Made by a program: the position numbers and the translations under genes. From the NCBI RefSeq assembly GCF_025847275.1, contig NZ_JAOZEV010000001.1, forward strand, positions 62,001-126,000: a DNA stretch of 64,000 nt, given 5' to 3'. The notes under the pieces are model-generated. The model was given only the letters and a program-made list of their open reading frames with translations. It did not search any database and had not been told where the DNA came from. Source of the DNA: Flavobacterium frigoritolerans (GTDB lineage Bacteria > Bacteroidota > Bacteroidia > Flavobacteriales > Flavobacteriaceae). Shown piece by piece: positions 6,490 to 17,342 of the stretch. Each line of letters starts with the position of its first letter. Within the stretch, counting starts at the first letter, position 1.

Positions 6490-9282
6490 ATGCAAATTGA
6501 CCTTTCTACACTCGACCCAAAGAAAAACATCATCATTAAAGGTGCTCAAGTACATAATTTAAAAAATGTAGATGTTGCCATTCCAAGAAACAAACTTGTT
6601 GTTATTACAGGACTTTCGGGTTCAGGAAAATCAAGTTTGGCATTTGATACTTTGTATGCTGAAGGTCAACGTCGCTATGTAGAGAGCCTGTCGTCGTATG
6701 CACGTCAGTTTTTGGGTCGTTTAGACAAACCAAAAGTCGAATACATCAAAGGAATCGCTCCTGCAATTGCTATTGAGCAAAAGGTAAATACTACCAATGC
6801 TCGTTCAACAGTAGGAACTTCTACAGAAATCTATGATTATGTAAAGTTACTTTTTGCAAGAATCGGTCGTACATACTCTCCTATTTCCGGTCAAGAAGTT
6901 AAAAAAAATACCGTTACCGATGTTGTTACCGATGTAAAAAGCTTTGAGTTAGATAGCAAATGGCTTCTTCTGGCTCCTATTCATCTTGAAAAAGGAAGGA
7001 AATTAGAAGACAAACTTAATGTTTTGCTACAACAAGGATTTGCTCGTATTTTAATTGACAACGAAATGGTTCGTTTAGATGAATTTGCAACTTCACTTGA
7101 CACAAAAAAGAACCAGGAGATTTTATTGATTATTGACAGAATCGTTGTAAAAGAAGAGGAAGAATTTTATAATCGCCTTTCGGATGCTGTTCAAACAGCT
7201 TTTTTTGAAGGAAAAGGAATTTGCTTTTTACAAGAATTAAAAACTAATAAAAGATTCAGTTACTCTAATATTTTTGAATTGGATGGAATCACATTTTTAG
7301 AACCTAATCCACATTTATTCAGTTTCAATAATCCATATGGTGCTTGCCCTGCTTGTGAAGGATATGGAAACATTATTGGTATCGATACCGATTTAGTTAT
7401 TCCAAATACTTCTTTATCTATTTATGAGAATGCTATTTATCCTTGGCGTGGCGAAAGCATGAGCTGGTTTCGCGATCAATTGGTTAATAATTCCCATAAA
7501 TTTGATTTCCCAATACACAAACCTTACTTTCAATTAAGTGAAGAACATAAAGAATTAATATGGAAAGGAAATCAGTATTTTGAAGGTTTAAATGATTTCT
7601 TCAAAGAACTGGAAGAGAAAAATTACAAAATACAGAATAGAGTAATGCTTTCGCGTTACCGCGGAAAAACAAAATGTCATGTTTGTAAAGGAAAGCGTCT
7701 AAGAGTAGAAGCTTCTTATGTGAAAATAAATAGCAAAACAGTTTCTGATTTAGTCGATTTGCCAATTCAACATTTAGTTACTTTCTTCAACGAAATAGAG
7801 CTTAATGTTTACGAAAAACAAATTGCAAAACGATTATTAGTCGAGATTAACAATAGACTATCCTTTTTGACAGAAGTAGGACTTTCTTACCTTACGTTAA
7901 ATCGAAATTCCTCAACTCTTTCTGGGGGAGAATCACAACGAATCAATTTGGCAACCTCTCTAGGAAGCAGTTTGGTTGGTTCTATGTATATCCTTGACGA
8001 ACCTAGTATTGGCTTACACCCAAAAGATTCTGAACGATTGATAAAAGTATTGCTTTCTCTTCGTGATTTAGGCAATACCGTAATTGTTGTAGAGCATGAT
8101 GAAGACATCATGAAGGCTGCCGATATGATTATAGATATTGGCCCAGAAGCAGGAACATTTGGAGGAGAATTAGTCGCACAGGGAACCTATAACGAAATAT
8201 TAAAATCATCTTCGTTAACAGCTAAATACCTTAATGGCGATTTAGAAATAGCTGTTCCTAAACACCGACGAAAATCGAAGAATTATATACAGGTTATTGG
8301 TGCTCGTGAAAATAACCTTAAGAACATTGATGTCACATTTCCATTAGATGTTTTAACCGTAATTACTGGAGTTTCTGGTAGTGGAAAAAGTACACTTGTT
8401 AAAAAGATTCTATTTCCTGCTATTCAGAAAAAATTAGACAATGCTGCCGAAAAAGCAGGTCAATTTACCGAAATAAAAGGATCTTTTTCGCAAATAAAGC
8501 ATATTGAATATGTAGATCAAAATCCTATAGGAAGAAGTTCTCGTTCTAATCCCGTAACTTACATAAAAGCTTATGATGATATCAGAGAACTATATGCCAA
8601 AGAAAAACTATCGAAAATAAGAGGTTATCAAGCCAAACATTTCTCATTTAACGTAGATGGTGGAAGATGCGAAACCTGTAAAGGAGAAGGCTCTATTAAC
8701 GTTGAGATGGTTTTCATGGCCGATGTGCAATTACCATGCGAAACTTGTAGTGGTAAACGCTTTAAAAAAGAAGTTTTAGAAGTTACTTTTGATAATAAAA
8801 ACATCAATGACATATTAACTATGACAATTGATGATGCAATTAGTTTTTTTTCTACAAACAATCAAACTAAAATCACTCAAAAATTACAGCCTTTACAAGA
8901 TGTTGGTTTAGGATATGTACAATTAGGACAATCCTCTTCGACTCTTTCTGGTGGTGAAGCACAACGTATTAAACTGGCTTCATTCTTGGTTAAAGGTGCT
9001 ACAAAAGATAAAGCTTTATTTGTTTTTGATGAACCTACAACTGGGCTTCACTTTCATGATATCAAGAAATTATTAGCTTCATTTGATGCATTGATTGATA
9101 AAGGACATTCTATAATTGTAATCGAACACAATCTTGACCTTATAAAATGTGCCGATTGGATAATCGATTTAGGCCCAGAAGGTGGAGAAAATGGTGGGGA
9201 ATTATTAGCAGAGGGAATACCTGAAGATATAGTAAAAATAAAAAAATCTATAACAGGTATCTACTTAAAAGAAAAACTGTAA
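6490..9282 (+). CDS. uvrA: Excinuclease ABC subunit A
   Basis: Damage-recognition ATPase of nucleotide excision repair; it forms a dimer that loads UvrB. At 930 residues it has the normal family length. The two ABC modules are complete: Walker [13 protein letters not shown] and [11 protein letters not shown]; signatures [12 protein letters not shown] and [12 protein letters not shown]; Walker [12 protein letters not shown] and [11 protein letters not shown]. Zinc-binding pairs are visible as CPACEGYGN with CHVCKGKR in the insertion domain, and CETCKGEG with CETCSGKRF in the C-terminal module. The start MQIDLSTLD follows the -7 element at the expected distance. It stands alone and converges on a small gene 6 bases downstream. 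Confidence 0.98.
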   Translation: MQIDLSTLDPKKNIIIKGAQVHNLKNVDVAIPRNKLVVITGLSGSGKSSLAFDTLYAEGQRRYVESLSSYARQFLGRLDKPKVEYIKGIAPAIAIEQKVNTTNARSTVGTSTEIYDYVKLLFARIGRTYSPISGQEVKKNTVTDVVTDVKSFELDSKWLLLAPIHLEKGRKLEDKLNVLLQQGFARILIDNEMVRLDEFATSLDTKKNQEILLIIDRIVVKEEEEFYNRLSDAVQTAFFEGKGICFLQELKTNKRFSYSNIFELDGITFLEPNPHLFSFNNPYGACPACEGYGNIIGIDTDLVIPNTSLSIYENAIYPWRGESMSWFRDQLVNNSHKFDFPIHKPYFQLSEEHKELIWKGNQYFEGLNDFFKELEEKNYKIQNRVMLSRYRGKTKCHVCKGKRLRVEASYVKINSKTVSDLVDLPIQHLVTFFNEIELNVYEKQIAKRLLVEINNRLSFLTEVGLSYLTLNRNSSTLSGGESQRINLATSLGSSLVGSMYILDEPSIGLHPKDSERLIKVLLSLRDLGNTVIVVEHDEDIMKAADMIIDIGPEAGTFGGELVAQGTYNEILKSSSLTAKYLNGDLEIAVPKHRRKSKNYIQVIGARENNLKNIDVTFPLDVLTVITGVSGSGKSTLVKKILFPAIQKKLDNAAEKAGQFTEIKGSFSQIKHIEYVDQNPIGRSSRSNPVTYIKAYDDIRELYAKEKLSKIRGYQAKHFSFNVDGGRCETCKGEGSINVEMVFMADVQLPCETCSGKRFKKEVLEVTFDNKNINDILTMTIDDAISFFSTNNQTKITQKLQPLQDVGLGYVQLGQSSSTLSGGEAQRIKLASFLVKGATKDKALFVFDEPTTGLHFHDIKKLLASFDALIDKGHSIIVIEHNLDLIKCADWIIDLGPEGGENGGELLAEGIPEDIVKIKKSITGIYLKEKL

Positions 9283-9288
9283 TCTTAG

Positions 9289-9594
9289 TTATTCGTGATA
9301 ACATTTATCTTCAAAAGGAACTCCGTCTTCATCGATGGCAACCAATATCTTTTTGTTTTTGGATGATTCTATCGTTAAATACAACCAAGCAATAGACCAC
9401 AACCCAAATGTTAAACAACAAATAAGGAAATTAAAACTATGATCAACCACTCTTTCTCCTTTTGATAAAACTGCAAAAAGCATTTCATCATTTCTTTCTT
9501 CTAAAATAAAACCATTATGAATCTTATTTGAAATTATATTTGAGAATACTTGTAAACTTTCTTCTTGCGTAAATTGTGGGCTTTTCATAATCAT
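9289..9594 (-). CDS. Small membrane-associated protein, unknown
   Basis: A 101-residue protein (MIMKSPQFTQ; start at residue 3 also possible). Residues about 52-72 form one hydrophobic segment, FNFLICCLTFGLWSIAWLYL, preceded by a soluble alpha/beta stretch and followed by a charged tail (KNKKILVAIDEDGVP). It resembles short Bacteroidota proteins with a single mid-chain membrane helix, but I cannot name it. It converges on uvrA with only 6 bases between stop codons. Confidence 0.65.
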   Translation of the reverse strand: MIMKSPQFTQEESLQVFSNIISNKIHNGFILEERNDEMLFAVLSKGERVVDHSFNFLICCLTFGLWSIAWLYLTIESSKNKKILVAIDEDGVPFEDKCYHE

Positions 9595-9830
9595 AAATTA
9601 AAATTATTTTAGCTATTTACTTTAATAATTTATTTTGGAGTAATTTAGGGAGCAAAATTAGTTTACAATAACAAATTAAACAATACCCACTTTTAGTGAT
9701 TTTACAATTAGTCTTTCATCATAAAACACTAAAAAAAATTAATCTTCTAATACATAACACGATATCAAAAGATTTATTACATATTAATCAATTGCCCTTT
9801 TTTAAATACTTGCTTCTCAAAAACAATAAA

Positions 9831-11507
9831 TTACAACTTGCTTTTTATATTAAACGTAGGAGTTTCATAATTATTACTTAGATAATCTTCTGGAATAGTC
9901 GTTTTATTACCATCACGAAGCGCCTTATAATGCGGTGACATTATTTCGATCCCAGCTTCATTAAAACTATCCTGAATATTTTGATGCAAGGATGAGTAAA
10001 TTGATGGCTGTTTTTGAGGTTCTTTGGTGTATGCATTAATCTCATAACAAACATAAAAATCATCCAAACCAGTTTGCAAGACAAATGGAGTTGGAATACT
10101 TTCTATAAAATCTGTTTTTGAAGCTGCATTAATTAATGCCTTATGAACAGCTGGCCATGGCACATCATATCCAATAGTAACGGTAGAATGAACGATCAAT
10201 CCTTTGGCATCCTCTTTTGTATTGGCCGAATAATTAATTGATGTACTCGATAAAACAGTTGCATTTGGTATTGTAATATCTTCAAATTTAGGCGTTCGCA
10301 TACGCGTAACCAAAGCTGTTTTCTCTATCACTTCCCCGCTCACTTCTCCTATTTTTATAAAATCTCCTATCTTAAAAGGCCGCATATAAGTAATAACCAG
10401 TCCAGCAACCATATTGGCAATTGCATTTGATGATCCCAATGAAAATAAAATTCCCACAAAAACAGAAACCCCTTTAAATACAGGTGAATCCGAACCTGGT
10501 AAGTACGGAAAAATTACGACTAGCATAAAAGCATACATCAAGAAACGTATGATATTAAACGTAGGTTTTGCCCAATCACTATAAAATCCATTTATTTTAA
10601 TATTCCCTTTATTAATTTCATCAACAAAAAACTTGATTACTTTTAAGATATATTTAAAAATAAGCACAATTACAATGATTGTAAATAAATTAGGAAGGAA
10701 TGCCACAAACCCCATAACCGCCAATCTTGCAGGAGTTAGAACCCAATGCAATAAGGTTGTTGTATATTTTTCGGTACCCGGGAAAATACTAAAGAGTATT
10801 GGTAACGACAAATAGACTATCAGTACTAGTACAAAAGTCTTTACAGCACCGATTAATCGCATTGCTAAAAAAAGTTGCTTTTGTGGGCTAAATATATCAA
10901 TCCCATCGTACTTAAATCCTGTAAAATACTTTGCTTTGTTTCTGGATAAATATAGTTTTAGTTTATTAAAAAGGCCACCTATAAAAATCAAAATAAGACC
11001 AAGAATCAATACCAACAAAGCTGTGAGCCCTAATCTCTTTGGCAACAGGGAATTATTTTCATTCTGAAAAAGAATAGCCTTCTTTATTATTGTAAAATTA
11101 CGTTCTGCAAGAGCAGTTACAGACTTATTTTCTGATTTTGCGTCGGCATCTAAAATTGCCATTATTACAAAATCTTTTTCATAAATAATATCCAAACTTA
11201 CATCCGAAGAAACGATTTTTAAGGAATCGGCAACAAAAAAAGCATCTTCATAGAGTTTTTTAATTCTATCAGAAATTGCCTGAGCTCTACTTTCGGCAGA
11301 AAACGAACCCACTTTATTATAAACATAGAAAAGAGTGTCTTTAAAAGGAGTAACTGGGTATCCTTTTAAATTAACCGTAGAAATAGAATCAGTATGATTG
11401 CCTTGAACATGTTGATTAACAGATTTATTTTTTACTTTTTGAGCAAAACCAACTTGAAAAACCAAAAGCAAAGGAACAAACAACAAAACAATTATTCTCT
11501 TTTTCAT
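9831..11507 (-). CDS. MscS-family mechanosensitive ion channel
   Basis: A 558-residue inner-membrane channel expected to open under membrane tension and release solutes during hypo-osmotic shock. The start MKKRIIVLLFVPLLLVFQ gives a cleavable signal ending near FAQ; the seven residues encoded upstream are rejected. A periplasmic domain of about 130 residues follows, then several membrane helices (about 160-340). The pore-lining helix and MscS beta domain appear as SSNAIANMVAGLVITYMRP followed by GDFIKIGEVSGEVIEK and TPKFEDITIPNATVLSS. A C-terminal cytoplasmic alpha/beta domain completes the family plan. It is longer than E. coli MscS, as usual for Bacteroidota members with an extra N-terminal domain. 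Confidence 0.92.
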   Translation of the reverse strand: MKKRIIVLLFVPLLLVFQVGFAQKVKNKSVNQHVQGNHTDSISTVNLKGYPVTPFKDTLFYVYNKVGSFSAESRAQAISDRIKKLYEDAFFVADSLKIVSSDVSLDIIYEKDFVIMAILDADAKSENKSVTALAERNFTIIKKAILFQNENNSLLPKRLGLTALLVLILGLILIFIGGLFNKLKLYLSRNKAKYFTGFKYDGIDIFSPQKQLFLAMRLIGAVKTFVLVLIVYLSLPILFSIFPGTEKYTTTLLHWVLTPARLAVMGFVAFLPNLFTIIVIVLIFKYILKVIKFFVDEINKGNIKINGFYSDWAKPTFNIIRFLMYAFMLVVIFPYLPGSDSPVFKGVSVFVGILFSLGSSNAIANMVAGLVITYMRPFKIGDFIKIGEVSGEVIEKTALVTRMRTPKFEDITIPNATVLSSTSINYSANTKEDAKGLIVHSTVTIGYDVPWPAVHKALINAASKTDFIESIPTPFVLQTGLDDFYVCYEINAYTKEPQKQPSIYSSLHQNIQDSFNEAGIEIMSPHYKALRDGNKTTIPEDYLSNNYETPTFNIKSKL

Positions 11508-11540
11508 ATTTGTATGTAATAAAACCACAAGCGGTTATAA

Positions 11541-11548
11541 CAAATATA
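11541..11548 (-). promoter_or_regulatory. -7 element of the mscS-type gene
   Basis: On the minus strand TATATTTG matches TAnnTTTG, 33 bases before the chosen start (11507). Confidence 0.5.
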
Positions 11549-11590
11549 AAAACAAAAAGAATCACTTTTAATCTCCGATCTTATTTCTTA

Positions 11591-13060
11591 CTAAATTTTA
11601 ATCCCTAGCTTCTTTAAGAAATTATCCATTACTTGGTTTATCTCTTTTGAGATTTCAAATTTATAATTTAAATACACATAAAAAACCGTCACAATAGCTG
11701 ATTTTAAAGCAATTCCAATTAACGGATAAACTGGAAATTCCCAAAAGTAAAACAATAGAAATAACACGGCTGTAACCAACAACGAATACAAATTTTGCTT
11801 TGTAAAAGGATACAAATGAAGTTTCTTAACTACAAAAAGTAATTTTGCCAAACTGTATGCTGTTATAGATAGTAACGTTGCAAATGCAGAACCTTTAATA
11901 CCGTAAATTGGTATAAAAATTATATTTAAAATAAAAGTCAAAACAACTAAACCTAATCCTAAAAACAATACCGTTCGGTAATATTTTGTATTAAAAATAA
12001 TAGCATTATTATTTCCTAAAATAAGATCAAAGTATTTAGATAACCCAATCATAAAAACAACTGGAACTCCTCCTCTATATTGCTCAGGAACTATTTCATA
12101 CAACTGATTAATATTTACGAAAATACACAACATCACAAATCCACCAACAATCTGTAAGTTAATAGATGTCTTTTTGTACAAATCATTCAATTCATCATGT
12201 TTATTTTCATGCATTAATTTAGCCGTAATAGGATATACTATTTGATGCATGGCACGGCTCGGAACCGAGATTACCAAGGCTATATATGTTGCTACCGAAT
12301 AATAGGCAATATTCTCAATTTTCATATACTGATTAAGCATCAACTTATCTCCATCCAATAGTAAATTGGCTACACTTCCTGAAAGAATTATATAAAACGT
12401 ATATTCCATTACACTTTTTACATTCTCTGGTATTGTAATCTGAAAATTTGGTTTCTTAATACTAAAAGCATAAAACATCGTTACGATGAAAGCTAAAAAA
12501 TAAATTGCAGCTGTTATATATACAAATTGAATTAAGGTTATCCAATGAAAATACAATCCTACTAATACAAAGGATGAAAACAGTCTTAAACCAACTTCTT
12601 TGATAAAATTACCAAAAACGGAATGCATATGCACTCTTGCCCAAGCATAAAAAATCTCAAAATAAGCCATACAAATTCCGACAAAAGGAATTAGTAAAAT
12701 AAACTCTTTTACAACAGGATTTTTCTTTGATACGAAGGCTGTTATGTCATCAAAAAAGAAGATTCCGATAATTCCTAACGGAATACACATTAGTATTGGA
12801 AACAAAGCCGTAAACGACAAAAACTGCTCCCTTTCTTCTTCTGTTTTATATTGAGAATAAAATTTGACCAACGTATTTTGCATTCCGATAGCAAACAAAG
12901 GCATAATTACATTTGCTGCAGAAAGAATATAATTTGTTAAGCCATAATAAGTTTCGCCTAAATAAATCGGATATAAATAAAGCGTGTTTATTGCACCAAT
13001 ACCAAAACCAATATATGTTATAATAGTATTTTTAAAAGACTGATTTAAGACTATGCCCAT
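11591..13060 (-). CDS. Polysaccharide flippase (Wzx/MATE-like)
   Basis: A 489-residue integral membrane protein with about 12-14 helices along its whole length. The N-terminal block NTIITYIGFGIGAINTLYLY and the loop LGETYYGLTNYILSAANVIM are typical of oligosaccharide flippases of the MOP superfamily, which move lipid-linked glycans across the inner membrane. The next gene upstream on the same strand is a glycosyltransferase (41 bases away), so both probably act in surface polysaccharide synthesis. Substrate unknown. Confidence 0.88.
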   Translation of the reverse strand: MGIVLNQSFKNTIITYIGFGIGAINTLYLYPIYLGETYYGLTNYILSAANVIMPLFAIGMQNTLVKFYSQYKTEEEREQFLSFTALFPILMCIPLGIIGIFFFDDITAFVSKKNPVVKEFILLIPFVGICMAYFEIFYAWARVHMHSVFGNFIKEVGLRLFSSFVLVGLYFHWITLIQFVYITAAIYFLAFIVTMFYAFSIKKPNFQITIPENVKSVMEYTFYIILSGSVANLLLDGDKLMLNQYMKIENIAYYSVATYIALVISVPSRAMHQIVYPITAKLMHENKHDELNDLYKKTSINLQIVGGFVMLCIFVNINQLYEIVPEQYRGGVPVVFMIGLSKYFDLILGNNNAIIFNTKYYRTVLFLGLGLVVLTFILNIIFIPIYGIKGSAFATLLSITAYSLAKLLFVVKKLHLYPFTKQNLYSLLVTAVLFLLFYFWEFPVYPLIGIALKSAIVTVFYVYLNYKFEISKEINQVMDNFLKKLGIKI

Positions 13061-13101
13061 TGAAGGTATTTATGTTTTTTATTGAAAGTTTAAAAAGTAT
13101 T

Positions 13102-14385
13102 CTATTTAATCAATTGTGCTAACTGTTTTGTTAGGTTTTTTCTAGAATATTGTTGTAATCCTACTCCGTTTGATTGTAGTTTCCCTTCTAAAAATTGATT
13201 ATAAAAATCCAAAATTACACTTTTTAATTTCATTTTTTCAGAATAGTCAAAAAACACACCTGTATTTGTCTGAGTTATAATATCTGAGAAGTCAGAACCC
13301 TTTGGTCCTATTGCAATTATTGGTCTATTAGAAACCATGTATTCAAACAATTTCCCAGGAATAATACTCTTTGTATCTTCTGAATTGATCTCGATTAACA
13401 ATAAAACCTGAGATTTTTTTTGATGCGCGATAGCTTCTTTATGCGAAACATATCCTAAATTATTTAGATAATCATTAAGTTTAAACTTAGTAATTGTTTC
13501 TAATACTTCCTGACTAACTGCTCCAATCAGTTTTATTTCTAAATGCTGCTTAAATTCTGGAATCTCTTGTAACAATTCAACCAAACTTTCCCATAGAAAA
13601 AGCGGATTTCTTTCGGACAAGAAAGAACCTATATGTGCCAATGTAAACTTAGTATCTAAAGTTTGTTTATCAACATTTTCAACATCATACCCATTAGTAA
13701 TAACTTCAATAGGTTTTGTCGTTATTTCCTGAAATTCAACTTTAGTTGTTTTACTAGTTACAAGAATAGTATCGGCAGTATTTAAAACCTGATGTTCTAA
13801 TTTTTTATGCTTTTTAGCAGCATAACTAGATAAACGTAATGATTTATGATAACCAATCGTAGTCCATGGATCACGAAAATCAGCAAACCATTTTATGTTC
13901 AATTTGTGTTTTAACTCCAATCCGATAAGATGCAAACTATGTGGCGGACCAGAAGTTACAATTGTATCAATATTATTCTCGATAATATATTTCTCTAAGA
14001 AAGAAACTGATGGCTTTACCCATAAAACACGAGCATCAGGGATAAATAAATTTCCACGAATCCAAAGGAAGACTTTATCAAGGAAGGATTGCTTTTTTTT
14101 ATTCGGAAAAATCCCCGAAGCAATTTTTTTAGTCTTATTTTTCGAAAAAAATGAAGCTAGTTGATACGGTTCTATAATTTTATTCTTGATAACAATTACC
14201 TGATCCGAAACTTCTTTAACCAGTCCTTCGTCAACAATTGGATATGTTGGATTTTCTGGTACATATACAATTGGCTGAACACCAAATTCCGGCAAATATT
14301 TTACAAATTTTAACCAGCGCTGCACGCCAGGCCCTCCAGCTGGCGGGAAATAATAGGTTATAATTAGAAGTTTCTTTTGTTCCAA
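13102..14385 (-). CDS. Glycosyltransferase, GT-B fold (GT4-like)
   Basis: A 427-residue cytoplasmic or membrane-peripheral glycosyltransferase. The N-terminal YYFPPAGGPGVQRWLKFVKY is the acceptor-domain opening common in flavobacterial GT4-like enzymes. TSGPPHSLHLIGLELK and WFADFRDPW fall in the N-terminal Rossmann domain, and ITNGYDVENVD marks the interdomain linker. The C-terminal sugar-nucleotide domain has GYVSHKEAIAHQKKSQVLLL and IPGKLFEYMVSNRPIIAIGP, where the Glu of KLFEY is the usual donor-binding residue. It lies between the flippase and the YfhO gene on the same strand, which suggests a small envelope-glycan operon. Donor and acceptor cannot be read. Confidence 0.9.
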   Translation of the reverse strand: MEQKKLLIITYYFPPAGGPGVQRWLKFVKYLPEFGVQPIVYVPENPTYPIVDEGLVKEVSDQVIVIKNKIIEPYQLASFFSKNKTKKIASGIFPNKKKQSFLDKVFLWIRGNLFIPDARVLWVKPSVSFLEKYIIENNIDTIVTSGPPHSLHLIGLELKHKLNIKWFADFRDPWTTIGYHKSLRLSSYAAKKHKKLEHQVLNTADTILVTSKTTKVEFQEITTKPIEVITNGYDVENVDKQTLDTKFTLAHIGSFLSERNPLFLWESLVELLQEIPEFKQHLEIKLIGAVSQEVLETITKFKLNDYLNNLGYVSHKEAIAHQKKSQVLLLIEINSEDTKSIIPGKLFEYMVSNRPIIAIGPKGSDFSDIITQTNTGVFFDYSEKMKLKSVILDFYNQFLEGKLQSNGVGLQQYSRKNLTKQLAQLIK

Positions 14386-14434
14386 GAAAAAATTGATTTA
14401 AAGATTAATGCTACAAATTGAAAATAGAATCTAA

Positions 14435-16876
14435 TTACTTAACACTAATCGATTTCTTTCTTTCAAAATAAATTCCTCCGATTAAAAGAACTAACATACC
14501 TATTGAACTAGCAAGTGTAATCATGCTACCAGTTTTAACCACTTCTGGTTCAAATTTAAACTCTATTGTATGTTTACCTCCTGGAACTTCAAGCGCTCTC
14601 AAAACATAATCTACAGGGAAATGATCTGTTAACTTACCATCTATATAAGCATTCCATCCCTTTTCATAATATATTTCAGAGAATACAGCTAAACCATCAT
14701 TTAAGTTATCTGATGTGTATTTAAGATAATTTGGCTTATAAACTTCTAACTTTATAGTTCCGCTTGCATCCCATTTTTTCTTTAATCGAGCACTCTTAAA
14801 TTTAGATCCATGGTCATGAATATTAAAGACAGCCACATTTTTAGTATCTAAATGGTTTAAAAGCTTCATTTCAGCATCGGCAGTATTAACCAATTTTACG
14901 TCTTTTACAAACCAAGCATTACCATTAGTATTCGGGTTTATTGTTGGAAATTCCTGCCCTTCTTTATTGGTTTGGATAATGTATTTTATATTTAGCATAT
15001 CCAATACTTCCATATTATTTTTAGCTATTTGATAGTCAAATAACTGTTGCATTCTTCTTGGTTTTGCTGCATGATATCCTCCAATTGATTTATGGAAATA
15101 GGAAGCTCGTGCACTAGACAAGTTACCATTAACTTCAAAAACTCTATAATGCGTAGTATCTTTCAAAATTTGAACATCCGAAGGTGTTTCCTGAAAAGGA
15201 ACTGCAACTTCTCTTCCACTTACAAAATCTTTTGCTGAAACATATTTTTTATCTACAAAAAACAAATCAAAAATCATTAAAACTCCAACTATTATAAGTG
15301 CTGTATTTTGAGAAAATTTGTTTTTGATAAAGAACCATAAAACTCCAAATGCAACTACAATAAAAAATCCTGAACGCAATAAATCTGCTGAGTATAAAGT
15401 TTTTCTATCTTCTTTTAGCGCATCTACAAAATCAGGACCGTAATTCTCTAAGAAATAACTATCACTCCCTCCTGAGAAATTAAACATGCTCTTACAGAAA
15501 ACCAGTATCAATATAACACCAATACTAAATACACCTGTTTGAACTAATCCTTTTTGCTGTAATTTTGGGTCACTGTCTTTTAACTTAAAGAAAGATTGTA
15601 ATCCCATAATTGCAAGAACTGGAAAACATAACTCTAGAATTACTTGTATTGAAGAAACAGCTCTAAATTTATCGTACATAGGTACATAATCGATAAAGAA
15701 ATCTGTTACCAACGGAAAGTTTTTACCCCAAGAAAGCACTAAAGCGACCATTGCTCCTGAGAAGAATACATATTTAATTTTTCTGTCATCAATAAACAAA
15801 GCCAAAACTGCTAAGAAGAAAACGATAGCACCAATATATGCAGGAGCTGCTACAATAGGCTGATCTCCCCAATAAGTTGGCATTGCCGAAACAAAATCTT
15901 TTGCTTGCCCTTCTGGAACCCCTTGTCCAATCATAAATTCGTACATATGACTATCTGTACCTAAAGCTTCACTATTTGAACCACCAAACAATCTTGGCGC
16001 AATTAGGTTGAAACTTTCTGCAATTCCATAGCTATATTCTGTAATGTAATCACGAGTTAAAGCACTTCCGCTGGTATTATTTTTTGAACCATCTGGATTG
16101 AATGTTAATTCACTTTTCCCTCTTGTACTAAAACTAGCATATTCGCTAGTAGCCATTAAATTGGTTGCATTTGCCCCTAAAGCAAAAATTCCTGCTACTG
16201 CCAAAACTCCAAATGAGATTAAAAGCGGCTTATATTCTTTTTCTTTAATATAATTAAATGCGAAATACCCTGAAAGTATCAACAAGAAAATTAATAAGTA
16301 ATATGTCATTTGGAAGTGGTTTGCATTGATTTCCAAGGCAACCGCAAACATGGTGAGTAATCCACCTACAATATATTTTTTCTGAAATACGAGTATAAAT
16401 CCTGCAATAACTAATGGCATATATGCAATCGCGTGTGCCTTAGCATTATGTCCTACTCCTAATATAATAATTAAATAAGTAGAGAAACCAAAAGCTAATG
16501 CTCCAATGAAAGCTTTAAGCGGATCGATTTTTAAAACCAATAACAAACCATAAAATCCTAAGAAATATAGGAAAAGGTAATCTGCTGGACGAGGTAAGAA
16601 TCGTAAAGCATCATCTAATTGCCCTACATAATCATGTGGATAATTAGCTCCTAATTGATATGTTGGCATTCCGCCAAAAGCCGAATTTGTCCAATACGGT
16701 TCAGCATGTTCAGTTGCTCTGAAATCATTTTGTTCCTTGGCCATTCCGGTATATTGTGCAATATCCGATTGAAAAATCTGTTTTCCTTGTAATACAGGAT
16801 AAAAATAAATTAAAGAAACGAGTACAAATCCCAATATAACAAGGGCATGCGGATAAAGCTTATTTATTACTTTCAA
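14435..16876 (-). CDS. YfhO-family multi-spanning membrane protein
   Basis: An 813-residue membrane protein with about 12 helices in the first 550 residues and an extracytoplasmic beta-rich C-terminal domain (about 570-780), closing with a last membrane helix and a short RKKSISVK tail. The early loop IFQSDIAQYTGMAKEQNDFR and the FGGMPTYQ motif are characteristic of the YfhO/GT-C-like fold. YfhO in Gram-positives participates in glycosylating lipoteichoic acid; in Bacteroidota the acceptor is unknown. Head position in the three-gene envelope run (YfhO, glycosyltransferase, flippase) supports a role in surface-glycan modification. Confidence 0.88.
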   Translation of the reverse strand: MKVINKLYPHALVILGFVLVSLIYFYPVLQGKQIFQSDIAQYTGMAKEQNDFRATEHAEPYWTNSAFGGMPTYQLGANYPHDYVGQLDDALRFLPRPADYLFLYFLGFYGLLLVLKIDPLKAFIGALAFGFSTYLIIILGVGHNAKAHAIAYMPLVIAGFILVFQKKYIVGGLLTMFAVALEINANHFQMTYYLLIFLLILSGYFAFNYIKEKEYKPLLISFGVLAVAGIFALGANATNLMATSEYASFSTRGKSELTFNPDGSKNNTSGSALTRDYITEYSYGIAESFNLIAPRLFGGSNSEALGTDSHMYEFMIGQGVPEGQAKDFVSAMPTYWGDQPIVAAPAYIGAIVFFLAVLALFIDDRKIKYVFFSGAMVALVLSWGKNFPLVTDFFIDYVPMYDKFRAVSSIQVILELCFPVLAIMGLQSFFKLKDSDPKLQQKGLVQTGVFSIGVILILVFCKSMFNFSGGSDSYFLENYGPDFVDALKEDRKTLYSADLLRSGFFIVVAFGVLWFFIKNKFSQNTALIIVGVLMIFDLFFVDKKYVSAKDFVSGREVAVPFQETPSDVQILKDTTHYRVFEVNGNLSSARASYFHKSIGGYHAAKPRRMQQLFDYQIAKNNMEVLDMLNIKYIIQTNKEGQEFPTINPNTNGNAWFVKDVKLVNTADAEMKLLNHLDTKNVAVFNIHDHGSKFKSARLKKKWDASGTIKLEVYKPNYLKYTSDNLNDGLAVFSEIYYEKGWNAYIDGKLTDHFPVDYVLRALEVPGGKHTIEFKFEPEVVKTGSMITLASSIGMLVLLIGGIYFERKKSISVK

Positions 16877-16925
16877 TTTTGGTAGGTTTGGTTATGGATG
16901 AAAAATCTATTATTCGATTACAAAT

Positions 16926-17219
16926 TTAATCTATTTCTTCATAATCAACGTAATCACCAACTTTTTTGGTTTCACGTGGGTTTTTCGCATTAGCGGTATC
17001 AATTATCACCTCATCATTAGTTCTTGTTTTTTGCCAAGAATTATTTTGCTGTTGCTGTGTATATTGCTGCTGTTGTTTCTGAAAGTTCTCTCCTGCTTTA
17101 TCTACCACTTTTTTTACTAAAACTGGTAAAAATAATTTTGCCAAGAATCTAAAAATGTAATAAAAAGCAATCATATAAAAAATCGCTTTTATAAGACCTG
17201 AAAAAGATGCTGTTTGCAT
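16926..17219 (-). CDS. DUF4834 family small membrane protein
   Basis: About 97 residues from MQTASFSGLIK (17219); a longer form from 17261 would add 14 residues of doubtful character. One hydrophobic segment (IFYMIAFYYIFRFLAKLFLP) is followed by KKVVDKAGENFQ, a Gln-rich stretch and an acidic tail ending in YVDYEEID. This layout matches DUF4834 of Bacteroidota, of unknown function. It ends 49 bases before the YfhO gene on the same strand and may lead that transcript. Confidence 0.75.
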   Translation of the reverse strand: MQTASFSGLIKAIFYMIAFYYIFRFLAKLFLPVLVKKVVDKAGENFQKQQQQYTQQQQNNSWQKTRTNDEVIIDTANAKNPRETKKVGDYVDYEEID

Positions 17220-17299
17220 AATCATATAATTTTTTTCAAAAATAGCAAATCCATTCTTCAAAATTAAAATATCAATCTTAAATAAATAATAAAATATAG

Positions 17300-17307
17300 T
17301 ACATTTG
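17300..17307 (+). promoter_or_regulatory. -7 element of the 17343 gene
   Basis: TACATTTG matches TAnnTTTG. It lies immediately before a possible ATG at 17310, which would fall within or before the transcription start, so the ATG at 17343 is preferred. Confidence 0.6.
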
Positions 17308-17342
17308 AAATGCGTTATTACTTTTTAACTAAAAAAAATAAT

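Noticed and set aside
9696..9881. 61-residue plus-strand ORF before the MscS gene
   Set aside because: It overlaps the end of the MscS gene and has only AT-rich Asn/Ile/Lys composition.
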